Shown here piece after piece: positions 55,947 through 64,000 of a stretch of 64,000 bases of DNA; positions within the stretch are counted from its first letter, which is position 1; every line of letters starts with the position of its first letter. Origin of the DNA: Aphanomyces cochlioides (lineage: Eukaryota; Oomycota; Saprolegniomycetes; Saprolegniales; Verrucalvaceae); assembly GCA_019828595.1 (NCBI GenBank), contig JAHQRK010000023.1:1-64000 (forward strand), written 5' to 3'. The translations under genes and the position numbers were made by a program. The notes below the pieces were generated by a model. It was not told the origin of the DNA and did not search any database. It saw only the letters and a list, made by a program, of their open reading frames with translations.

Positions 55947-57587
55947 ATGTCGGTCACACCAGAGAAGCGCGTGCTTGATTCGATGATCCGTAAGATGAAA
56001 TCGAGCAAACTTGTACTCATATTGTAGAAATGTCTTGGGACACGATCAAATGCCAATTTCGTGGCTGCGTTCGAGTCGCTGAACAACGTTGTCCAAGCTG
56101 TGTGAGCGAGTTCTATTGCTCAGATCACAAGAAATACCATTCCAAATCGAGACACAACAGACGAGACCTAGACGACCTCGGCGTAAAAGGTAATCTTACA
56201 CCATGTTCCGACCTCAAAGCTTGCCATAGTGTGCGAAGTGTGCACCGACTTTCAAGTTGAGTTCTACTGCTCGTCGTGCAACAAATACCAATGCTTCAAA
56301 TGCACACAACAACATTTGCATCCTGTATTCCCTTGCTCATGTTTGTTTCCCAGTCAAATCTTTTGTTTATTCGAATTGCCTAGGGTCAAGAGGTCTATGC
56401 AATGCGAAATTACCCTGGAGCAATGACTTTATCAATGAAGTGAACAAATACATGGTGCAATACAGCGACAAGAAACCTGTCGCTCAACCACAACCACAAG
56501 TCAAGCGTGAAGAACAAGCTAGCGAGCCCCCACAACAACAAAGAAAGCCCAAGGATCCACGACAGGCTGCAGCCAGACCTCAAGACCCACGTCAAAATGC
56601 AGCTAGACCTCAAGATCCGCGTAAAAAAGCGATTCCTGTCAAACGCGAAGTTATTGCTACTCCTCCAGTTGCTACTCCCCCAGTTGCTGCTCCACCTGTT
56701 GCTGCCCCACAAGTTGTCGTTCAACCAGTGGCAGCCCCACCAGTAGTTGCTGCTCCAGTTTCTGCTCCCCCAGCCCCTCGAGCCGTGCCCCCACCTGATA
56801 TCAAACCTGTGATTGTCCCTCAGGTCGTTGCTCCACCAGTGGCAACCCCAAAGGCTGCAGCAACCATTCCTGTTGTTGTCAAACCCGAGCCCCCATCACC
56901 ACTTCTTCCTGCCTTGGATGATGACGCAACTTCCATTCCTCTGCCGTACGTTGCCGACAACTACCTTAAAGGTGTCATGCTCGACAATTACAATGCAACT
57001 AATCAAGACGTAATGCGTCTCGACAGTGAAATCCGCAAGTTGGCTGAACAGGTTGATTTTCTGGCTTTTAGACACCTCTCATGAATATGTAGGTGCGTGC
57101 CCAAGTTAGCAGCCAAAGCATGCAAAATGCTTTGGACGCCAATAAGAAGCGCAATATGCTGCAGCAAGAACTTGAAATAGTCATGCAACGTCGCGATGAG
57201 TCTTTAGCACAAGCGATTTTGTACGATCCCGCAATTCTGGCGAAATACGACGCAACACACGACCCGACTCAACCAGGATACAAAGCTCCAGTCAACATCC
57301 CCAACATTGTTCAACGCTTTGTGCCATTCAAACACGGTCAATGTGCCAAAATGGAGCAGAAGTTGGTGGCTTTGCAAAAGCAGTGGCGTCAAGTCCAGCG
57401 CAAGATTGATGTTGCCGTTGCGCAACATGATATTCAAGGCATGGAATCACTTCAGCTCGAAATGGATCAATTAGAAAAGCAAATGATGGCTGAAGACGCA
57501 AAGCGCGGTGCTGAATTCGTAGAAATATCCGTGTTTAGTGAGCGTGTACGCCAACTTGTAGCCCAATATCGCGCTGAGCAGCAATAA
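55947..57587 (+). CDS. B-box-like zinc-binding protein with Pro/Val repeats and coiled coil
   Basis: Spliced from the ATG at 55947 (MSVTPEKRVLDSM) through four short introns. Two Cys/His clusters follow: CRVAEQRCPSCVSEFYCSDHKKYH (first 20: positions about 56062-56135) and CEVCTDFQVEFYC..CNKYQCFKC (about 56232-56312), like paired B-box or TRIM-type zinc modules. Then comes a Gln/Lys-rich part with tandem DPRQ(A/N)AARPQ units (about 56550-56630), a low-complexity run of PPVA/APPV units (about 56650-56860), and a C-terminal coiled coil (MQNALDANKKRNMLQQELEIV; KMEQKLVALQKQWRQVQRKI) with GYKAPVNIPNIVQRFVPF between. This suggests a scaffold or RNA/chromatin adaptor; the exact role is unknown. Confidence 0.75.
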
Positions 57588-57592
57588 AGTTT

Positions 57593-60000
57593 TTATGGCA
57601 TTGGCTGCAGTTGTTCACTCAAAGGCATGTTGACGACGGCGGATACGAGTGGTACGCAACTACATTGGACTGAGGGAATGAGAACATTCATGATATCTCA
57701 CCTTTCTTTGCCGCAGACAAAGATGTAGATCGAGTCTGCGGCACTGGAGATGCTCTCAACATCGATAGAGTAGTTGTACGGAACCCCCTGCTCATGCAAA
57801 TGACCTCAAACCTCAAGGGAGTGGACGAACTGGTAACAAAAGCGGCACGATCAGCAGACTCGTCGGCACTTTGTACAACGAATGATCGTAATGGAAGGCA
57901 ACAGGTACGTCTGCTGCAAACGTTGCACCAGAGTTCTATTCATTCATCATTGATGCCGCAAACTCGACAGACTAGAACCTGCAGGGTCAAGGTGATCTTG
58001 AACAGAGGTCCCATGCCTTGGACTTTAGCATTCACGCGGATCGATGCGCCGTTTGCCGTAGACACTGGTCCCTACAACATCCAATCATTCAGTCAAATCG
58101 CCAAAAATGCTGACGTACTTGGCCATCTCGGAGGACTTTGACGTAGGAGCGTACAGTCGTGAGGCGAAGTTTGCACAAGTCGCGCTACGTTCCAACCGTG
58201 TCACAAATTACCATGAAGTCAAGGACGCACTTGAAAATGACGATGCATTTCCGTTGCATGGTCACGTTCGCGTTGGGTTTGCTCGACGTACAACTTAGTT
58301 TTCTTGGGAACGTTGAGTGGAATATCTACACAATGCATCCCATCATGAAGAAAGCGATGGAAGATGCCCAAACCTTGCTCTGGTGGTGGCCCAACTGAGG
58401 TAGCATTTCCATCCAACTCGGCATTTCGCTGGAGGATTTTTAGGGTCAAAGCGCCAGTCTACGTAAAAGTCCATGAGTTATGATGACCATGACATGCTGA
58501 AGAAATACTTTGTGGACAAGAACGAGCGATGCTTCTTCACGGCCAAACTGTCCAAACATCAAGGCAGTCAACGTGCCGTCGACTTGAAAGCTATGCACCA
58601 AGATCTTTTCATGGTACAATCGAATCTCGCCCTTTCGAAGCGCGATGAGAATGCCTTTGGTGTGCTTCGTGCGTCGCAAGTTCATGGCTTCCATCGCGAC
58701 GATGTCCTGAGGCAAGTTCATGCTCCAATTATTTTTGCCTTTCAAGTGGTAAGAAACGACTTTGCGGTCCACACAGGCGACAATGATGCTTTTGTCCATC
58801 TGAAGAAGCGCACACGCTGGTGACTCCAGCTCAATCACGCTACGAAGAAGTTCGCCGTTCTACAAGCAACCAAGGTTAGCACGGTCGAGGGAGATCAATA
58901 CTCCAACCTTGACAGTGTAGACAGATCCATTGCGACAAGATACAATCACACGGTACTCCACATCGTAGAGTCCATTGACGACCATTTCGACAGGCACTGA
59001 TGGAATAGACGTCTTGCTCACGACGGAGGAGCCTTGATTATCCAGGATATAAATCTACTGGAGTCTCCAAGACTATATGACGATGGAAATTCTACCTGAC
59101 AAGCTTCAGTGGCCACGACCAAGCTAAAGAAGACATTCAACGCATTTCGACAAGAGCAAGTCCGTACCAGCTGATTGCATCTTTCTCTTCCATGTTCTTG
59201 TTGATTGTCGTCATGCATGTGATGGTTGTTTGCTCGACCAACGGCTCATCCATGAAGCGTGAGACATAGTCGGCTTGCTGATCGATGTCGTCAATGGCGA
59301 GAAAGCCGCGTGATCGCTGCGATAGTCGTATGCCTTGACCACTATTCCAACATCGCAAGCCAACTATCAGTCTAAAGGTACCGAAGCAAGTTGAGCTGAT
59401 GTGTGGCAGCAGGTACGTCCATTTCACATTTGGAGAGACTTGCCCAAACTTTGGATTCCTCCTCGTCAACGGCGAGCACGGGCAATGAAAACTTGAAGTA
59501 GGGCCGCATGTTGCGGTAAATGTAAATGGATGGACCAGATGCGACTGCAACGGACGGCGTTCGAGGGCGGTTCGATTCTGCATTACGACAATCAATTTCC
59601 ATTTCCTCTGCTCCGCACTTCGTACCCGAGTAGAAGACACCCAACGCAACTGGGACACCCAGAATGGCTTGTTCACTCATCAATGTCGATCCTAGAAACA
59701 GCCGCCGTCAAGAAAGCACTCGTCCGTGAGCTTGCTACCTTTGTACATCTTCAGGCGCCGATCAGCGTCGGCTACAAGCAGCTTGCAGTCGCCGTCGCCG
59801 TACACATCAGCGAGTTGAATGCAACTACGAACATCCAGTTGACATTTGCAAATGGCTACCGCATTTTACTTGGTGAATGCTTTGATGCCTGCAACATTGT
59901 TGTGATATGCATGAAGCCATGGGCTCTTCTCCATCTTCTTCGCAGTTTCGGTCACACCGCCTTTGTCTTCCTTGCTCTTAGACTCGCGCTGGTCGCTCAT
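57593..60000 (-). CDS. BBS1: BBSome subunit BBS1
   Basis: The start ATG at 60000 opens MSDQRESKSKEDKGG, followed by KSPWLHAYHNNVAGI. In line after removal of short introns: a beta-propeller start with LADVYGDGDCKLLVADADRRLKMYKG, IYIYRNMRPYFKFSLP (about 59510), LVEQTTITCMTTINKNMEEKDAIS (about 59180-59240), CVDRKVVSYHLKGKNNW (about 58750), FGQFGREEASLVLV (about 58560), NVPKKTKLYVEQTQRER (about 58290), and the C-terminal GMGPLFKITLTL and PLVSAVVNMPLSEQL. This is the BBS1 order. BBS1 is the ARL6-binding, membrane-recruited subunit of the BBSome, which carries cargo in cilia/flagella, so the organism is expected to make flagellated cells. The stop at 57593 is five bases from the stop of the convergent B-box gene. 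Confidence 0.88.
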
Positions 60001-60035
60001 GCTGGCATCAACCGTCGCGATCTTAGTCGGCTCAG

Positions 60036-60049
60036 TTTATCCGGATAAA
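60036..60049. promoter_or_regulatory. Perfect 14-bp palindrome TTTATCCGGATAAA in the BBS1 promoter
   Basis: It lies 36 bases upstream of the BBS1 ATG, with another CCGGATA a few bases further. Before the Harbinger insertions this region would have been the ~210-bp divergent promoter shared with the gene starting at 63775. Confidence 0.45.
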
Positions 60050-60399
60050 TCACCGGATATTATTTACTGGGATAAAGTATACTTTACATTTATCTCTATT
60101 AAATGATATCTTGACTAAATTATACTATATAAATATCAATATTATTGAAATTTAAACTTGTTTTCAATATAGTATACACTCAGAAAGTATTAATTTTGAA
60201 TTTTCTAAGAGGCTGGTCGGGAATCGTCAATAGAGAGATTTCGCAAACCACTTTCATTATCATTACCCTCACATTTTCTGATCTGCTACATAAAACCTAC
60301 ATATAACCCTAAACCTTCACTAAAATTTCCAATGAAAGCAACCATTGTGGTGAAAACCAGTCATTACCCTCACATTCCTGAATTGTTGCTGTTACGGAA

Positions 60400-60720
60400 G
60401 GTGCGAAGCGCAAAAACTTCTCCGAAGAGGAAGACATTATGATTCTTCGTCAAGTACTTGCGGAACTTCCGTTCCAACAGGGTTACGGTAAAGTCATGGG
60501 AGCTTGGGACAAGGTTGCACAAACCCTGTCCTTGTCACCTGACTTCCCCAGGGACGAAATCAGCGGAAAAACCGCGCAGAATCATGAATATTGTTGTCTT
60601 GTTAGATTAAAAAACGTCCTTATAAGATCACATCGCTCAAACGTCTCCTTAAAATCGCAGCTCACTTTTCCCACGCTTTGTGTTCTTCATCGTGAACTTG
60701 TTGATGCAATAGCAATATAA
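60400..60720 (+). pseudogene. Harbinger Myb/SANT-like ORF, probably truncated
   Basis: GAKRKNFSEEEDIMILRQVL followed by GKVMGAWDKVAQTL is a Myb/SANT-like DNA-binding module of the kind that accompanies Harbinger transposases. After SGKTAQN the sequence loses Myb character and stops at 60720. The first coding part follows AAG/GTGCGAAG without a clear ATG, so either an upstream exon is missed or the gene is broken. Confidence 0.6.
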
Positions 60721-60791
60721 GTCGTGAAAACTGTAAGGACAAGTATGAAAGAAATATTTGTATGAAAGAAATATGAGCAATCTATTCATGG

Positions 60792-61974
60792 TTACAATGC
60801 TAGATACTCTTCGAGAGATGGTGGAGGTAAATCAAAATACTTGCTGATCTGGTTTCCTTTGTAGTGACAACAATGGCAGTTAGTTAGCAGCATGCACACT
60901 CGTACAACTTTAGCAACGGGGCTCAGTCTGATCTTCTGGTTCTTTTTGTAGTCTATAAACGCAAACAACGACTTCATTCTTCCAAAGTTCCACTCGACTG
61001 CTGTCCTCACATCACTCATTCTCTTGTTGAATTCTTGCTCATCAACTGTTAGATTGCTTTTGGTTCCTTTGTAGCCACTAACGATGTAATTGTTGATGCT
61101 GTAGGCTGGATCGCCATTGATAGCATAACCCTTAAAGATGTCCTTGTTTTCGTCGAAAAATTCTAGAAGTCTACTCTCTCGTAAGAGAGTAATGTCATGC
61201 CGTCTTCCCTCTATTGGGCCCCAGAAATGTATGCATAGTCCGTCAGGAGCAGTTAAACCTATCACTAAGTCACCTTTAGAACTTGTTCTCTGTCATACCT
61301 TGATAATTTAGACAATGCGTGCGTTTATGACCACTATAGCATTGATATTGTAAGTTTTCCCTGCTATCCCCATCTTTTCTTGCGCTTGGGCGACATATCT
61401 GAAGCTTTGTACCATCAGGGAAAGCGAAAACATTAGTGACGGGCGATTTGGCTTCAATTGCATGGCTGTAGCGTGTAATTTTTGTACGTATCAGCTTGAG
61501 ATCAAAGTACAACTTGTCTCTATATCTGTTGTCTAAGTATTCGACTGCTTAACGTTAGTTCATAAGTATTGATTGAAAATGAAGCATACCTATGTCTAAG
61601 AAAATACGGCATATTGACGGTGTAGAGCGCCCAAATTTGCTGGACATCTCGTGAAGTCGCTTGGGGTAACATAGTCTGTATAACAAGATGCATAGTCCCT
61701 CTTCGTTGAAACATTTGTCGCGTGCACTGGTTATAATCCAAGCTGGGAGCATGAATTGTCTTGACAGGTTTGCCAATCATGACAAGTCAAAGCGAAAATC
61801 CAGACGAGCGTTTTCATCAGTGTAGCCAGAGAGTGTAAATCGTAAATCCGGGATGATCGGTCGCTCGATAACATCCAGAACACCGTTCTCAACGAGTTGG
61901 ACCCACAAGTTCACTTCGTCTAACTCTGAGAGGCATTCATGCAGCCTCAACAGTTCTTGCACAGTCACCTTCAT
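60792..61974 (-). pseudogene. Harbinger DDE transposase (DDE_Tnp4 type) with an in-frame stop
   Basis: From MKVTVQELLRLHECL, the frame runs through ARLDFRFDLS, then meets TGA (61777-61779) where Trp would fit, and continues in the same frame as LANLSRQFMLPAW. After an intron comes NVFAFPDGTKLQICRPS (first catalytic Asp), and after another GLTAPDG...GRRHDITLLRES (second Asp) and VRTAVEWNFGRMKS (Glu). Spacing fits PIF/Harbinger transposases. Apart from the nonsense codon the catalytic residues are kept, so it died recently or is only one base from open. Confidence 0.8.
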
Positions 61975-62702
61975 CGCTTCCAAGAATTGAAAATAGCCAG
62001 TGTGCACCTATTCTATTTAACCGGATCCATATCCGAATGGCTTGAAGTGAAGGCAGTGAAACTTGTGCGAAATGAAATTCATCAGCGCTTCGAGACCACC
62101 ATCACAATTTGAATTAACAGTAAGTGAGGGTAATGATGATGAAAGTGAATTGCGAAATCTCTCCAATGTCGATGTCTGGGCATCGATGATATCCGGACGT
62201 CTTCGTGTTACTTTTTCAAATTTTTCTGTGATTAATTCTTCGTTTTTTCTGAAAAAGTGCCTGAGGCATTGCCAGGCGTTCACGGGCATTGATGCATCAT
62301 CAATGCCTGGGAAACTGCATCGATGCTTGAGATAATCCGGAAACATCGACAGACCGCAAAGCTGTTAATTATCCGGAAATTTGACAAATTAGCCAATCAG
62401 AGGGCTGGATTTTTCGTAAAACACTAACAGACATCGACACCGACATTCCCCGACCAGCCTTTAAGGGTCTGTTCGCTGAACGGAAATAACCAGTTTTTTT
62501 GCCAAAATTGAGTTATTTTCTGAGAAAAAACCCGGTTATTGTGTGTTTTCAGCGAACACGATATTGTCCCCAGTGAGTTTATCCCTGGTCCAATATCCCA
62601 GTAAATAACTCACAAAAATAACCATGTCGAGAGGTGTTTTTTTTCTGGAGTTATTTCATTCGTGGACATCGTCGGTACATAACATTTGGCAGGCTCGGTG
62701 GC

Positions 62703-63304
62703 ATGGAGGACAGCGACATTGCTGGTCATGTCGTTCTATCGATTGCACAACTGATTGGCGCTGTGGCTGCTTGGTTGGATACCGACTCGAATGAAGACCA
62801 AGCTCCAGAGCAGAGGTTTGTGCGGCCAGAGAGCGGTTTTATGGATTTCCTTGCTCTACAAAGCAATCTGCCCCATGAAGGGGACATTCTCTACCTCGAT
62901 CATATGCGTTTACCGAAGGTGGCAATCGACTTGCTAGTAGACATATGCAAACCCTACTTGCCAAACCGAATGGAAACTCGCACAGTCATCTTGGTAGCGC
63001 TACAATTCTTCGCCACAGGTGTAGCTTGTCGAGTACAAGAACAATTATTCCAACGAGAAGGCTTTGGACAACAGAGTAAATATCGATTGATAGGAATGAG
63101 GGCCATACTCAAAGCTCTCACAGACCATGGCTTTTATGCATCAGACCCGCATGAGGTATTGATAATAAATAAAACTACTTATCAAACTTGTAGGATGATC
63201 GAATGCAAGCGTCGTCCGAAGCCTTTTCACGAGAACATCCGCTCTTGAATCATTGCCTTGGGGCTCTTGATGGGACGCATATCCCTGTCAGAGTTCCAGC
63301 TTGA
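62703..63304 (+). pseudogene. Truncated Harbinger transposase
   Basis: MEDSDIAGHVVLSIAQ..., then METRTVILVALQFFATG (the helix-turn-helix region before the DDE core), a 39-nt intron (63156-63194), then HCLGALDGTHIPVRVPA ending in TGA. The first catalytic Asp (ALDGTH) is the only one left; the rest of the DDE domain is gone, replaced directly by the end of the antisense Myb-like ORF. It cannot catalyse transposition. Confidence 0.8.
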
Positions 63305-63512
63305 GCTGGTTTATGTGAACAATGTTGCCACGGCCATCCAACTTGGCCAAGATTGCTTGCCACCCTGCATTCTTCAAGCATTTACCCCCACTGGCAACAT
63401 CGTGCGCTCGACCGGCTATCTCCACGTAGTATGCAACGAATTCATCGTCGAGCTCTTGGGTCCATCTTGCGGGTTTGTCGAGTTGATGCGTTGGAGCGGT
63501 TCTTTGCGTCAT
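63288..63512 (-). CDS. Harbinger Myb/SANT-like ORF (74 aa)
   Basis: ATG start at 63512. WTQELDDEFVAYYVEIAGRA...CLKNAGWQAILAKLDGRG is a Myb/SANT-like trihelix with the expected Trp spacing. Downstream codons run into the deletion joint, so the C-terminal region of the original protein is probably lost. Confidence 0.6.
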   Translation of the reverse strand: MTQRTAPTHQLDKPARWTQELDDEFVAYYVEIAGRAHDVASGGKCLKNAGWQAILAKLDGRGNIVHINQLKLEL

Positions 63513-63774
63513 TGGCTGCTGAATTCGAAATGCTAGCGGGAAAGTGAGGAGGGAAACGAAGCCTTGCAGAAACTATCACTCATTCTCCATTGTATGACAA
63601 AGGATATCTATTCTAACAGGTTTGAGAGAGGATGCTCATGATCGTGTTCGCTCTACATTTTGTTGGAAAAACCAGTTTTTTGGAATGATTTCTTGTCATC
63701 GTGATAACCGGAGTTGAAATAACTGGTTATCCTATATAACCAACCAGTTTTGTTCAGCGAACAGACCCTAAAGA

Positions 63775-64000
63775 ATGTCCAGGAAGCCTACGGACTTTCC
63801 AATGTTGGCTGTCAAGAATCTTGTCCGCTATGCGGTCCGCCGCCATGTCGCCGCCTTCTCCACGTCATCCACGCCTTTCGCTTCAATGAGGACACATGCC
63901 ACATCGAACTCTAGCAATCCAATACTTTTTGCATTGGCTGGAGTGGGCCTAGCAGCAACTGGAGGAGCGATTGCATTTGCTGATGCAAATCAAGACAACC
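63775..64000 (+). CDS. N-terminus of a mitochondrially targeted protein (3' end outside window)
   Basis: ATG at 63775 or, 27 bases later, at 63802 (MLAVKNLVRYAVRRHVAAF). The first ~45 residues are rich in Arg, Ser, Thr and Ala with no acidic residues, as in a matrix presequence. A single hydrophobic stretch ILFALAGVGLAATGGAIAFA follows, then ADANQDN. Presequence plus inner-membrane sorting helix would suit an intermembrane-space protein such as cytochrome c peroxidase, but the domain lies beyond the window. The Harbinger target site ends three bases before the first ATG. Confidence 0.65.
   Translation, partial: MSRKPTDFPMLAVKNLVRYAVRRHVAAFSTSSTPFASMRTHATSNSSNPILFALAGVGLAATGGAIAFADANQDN

Larger units (their letters stand above)
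60209..62461. mobile_element. PIF/Harbinger DNA transposon with TAA target duplication (2253 bp)
   Basis: Terminal inverted repeats: GAGGCTGGTCGGGAAT (60209-60224) faces ATTCCCCGACCAGCCTT (62445-62461). It is flanked by TAA at 60206-60208 and 62462-62464, the 3-bp TWA target site of this superfamily. It carries a minus-strand DDE transposase and a plus-strand Myb/SANT-like ORF, the usual two-gene set. A stretch near the left end (about 60229-60276) is repeated inverted inside the right half (about 62112-62165). Confidence 0.9.
62465..63768. mobile_element. Second, internally deleted Harbinger-type element (1304 bp)
   Basis: Perfect 17-bp inverted ends GGGTCTGTTCGCTGAAC (62465-62481; 63752-63768). 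The flanking TAA on the left (62462-62464) is also the right target duplication of the previous element, and the right TAA is 63769-63771. Subterminal AACCAGTT/AACTGGTT repeats lie on both sides. It contains a truncated transposase and a minus-strand Myb-like ORF. Confidence 0.9.

Overview
The window is nuclear DNA of a eukaryotic microbe, most probably an oomycete of the Saprolegniales and possibly close to Aphanomyces (the genus is an inference). The support is: many 38-60 nt introns with GT(A/G)AG..(C/T)AG borders; two Crinkler (CRN)-type genes with a header domain, an LVVVP junction and a P-loop ATPase; a GH72 beta-1,3-glucanosyltransferase typical of oomycete walls; BBS1, expected in an organism with flagellated zoospores; a leucine-zipper/START-like protein of the kind expanded in oomycetes; and several PIF/Harbinger elements. 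No rRNA, tRNA or CRISPR array was seen.

Layout. 1-8.4 kb: the 3' part of a polycystin-like REJ/GPS membrane receptor with an unusual C-terminal array of TRAF-type zinc fingers. 7.2-22.5 kb: a direct segmental duplication. Copy A (7.2-11.4 kb) carries the end of the receptor and a CRN gene. Copy B (15.1-22.5 kb) carries the same pair, but its receptor fragment is dead and broken up by at least four insertions, including a hAT-type MITE with an 8-bp target-site duplication and an element with three copies of a 21-bp palindrome. A DDE transposase gene lies between the copies, with its own MITE in its intron. The two CRNs are nearly identical after the LVVVP junction but have different headers, and a header relic survives beside copy A. 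22.5-24.2 kb is degenerate. 24.2-28.1 kb: a peroxisomal ABCD (PMP70-like) transporter and a THUMPD3-like tRNA methyltransferase, convergent with overlapping coding ends. 28.1-37.6 kb: a rearranged pseudogene followed by its intact relative, a 1750-residue two-lobed membrane protein I cannot name. 38.2-39.9 kb: a coiled-coil/WD40 protein. 40-45.4 kb: an intact GH72 gene and a frameshifted GH72 pseudogene that lacks the intron of the intact copy. 45.9-60 kb: compact housekeeping genes (TMEM53/DUF829, ELO elongase, a VOC protein, a leucine-zipper/START-like protein, a small membrane protein, a TIM-barrel-like protein, an LRR protein, a small plant-like conserved protein, a B-box-like protein and BBS1). 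60.2-63.8 kb: two abutting Harbinger elements sharing one TAA target site, placed between BBS1 and the start of a gene for a mitochondrially targeted protein that runs off the window.

Caution: several conserved genes (receptor, ABCD transporter, VOC protein) carry one- or two-base indels that break otherwise well conserved frames. They could be real decay, but long-read assembly errors would look the same, so a single indel here should not be taken as proof of a pseudogene. Exon borders were chosen by eye from frame continuity and splice consensus.
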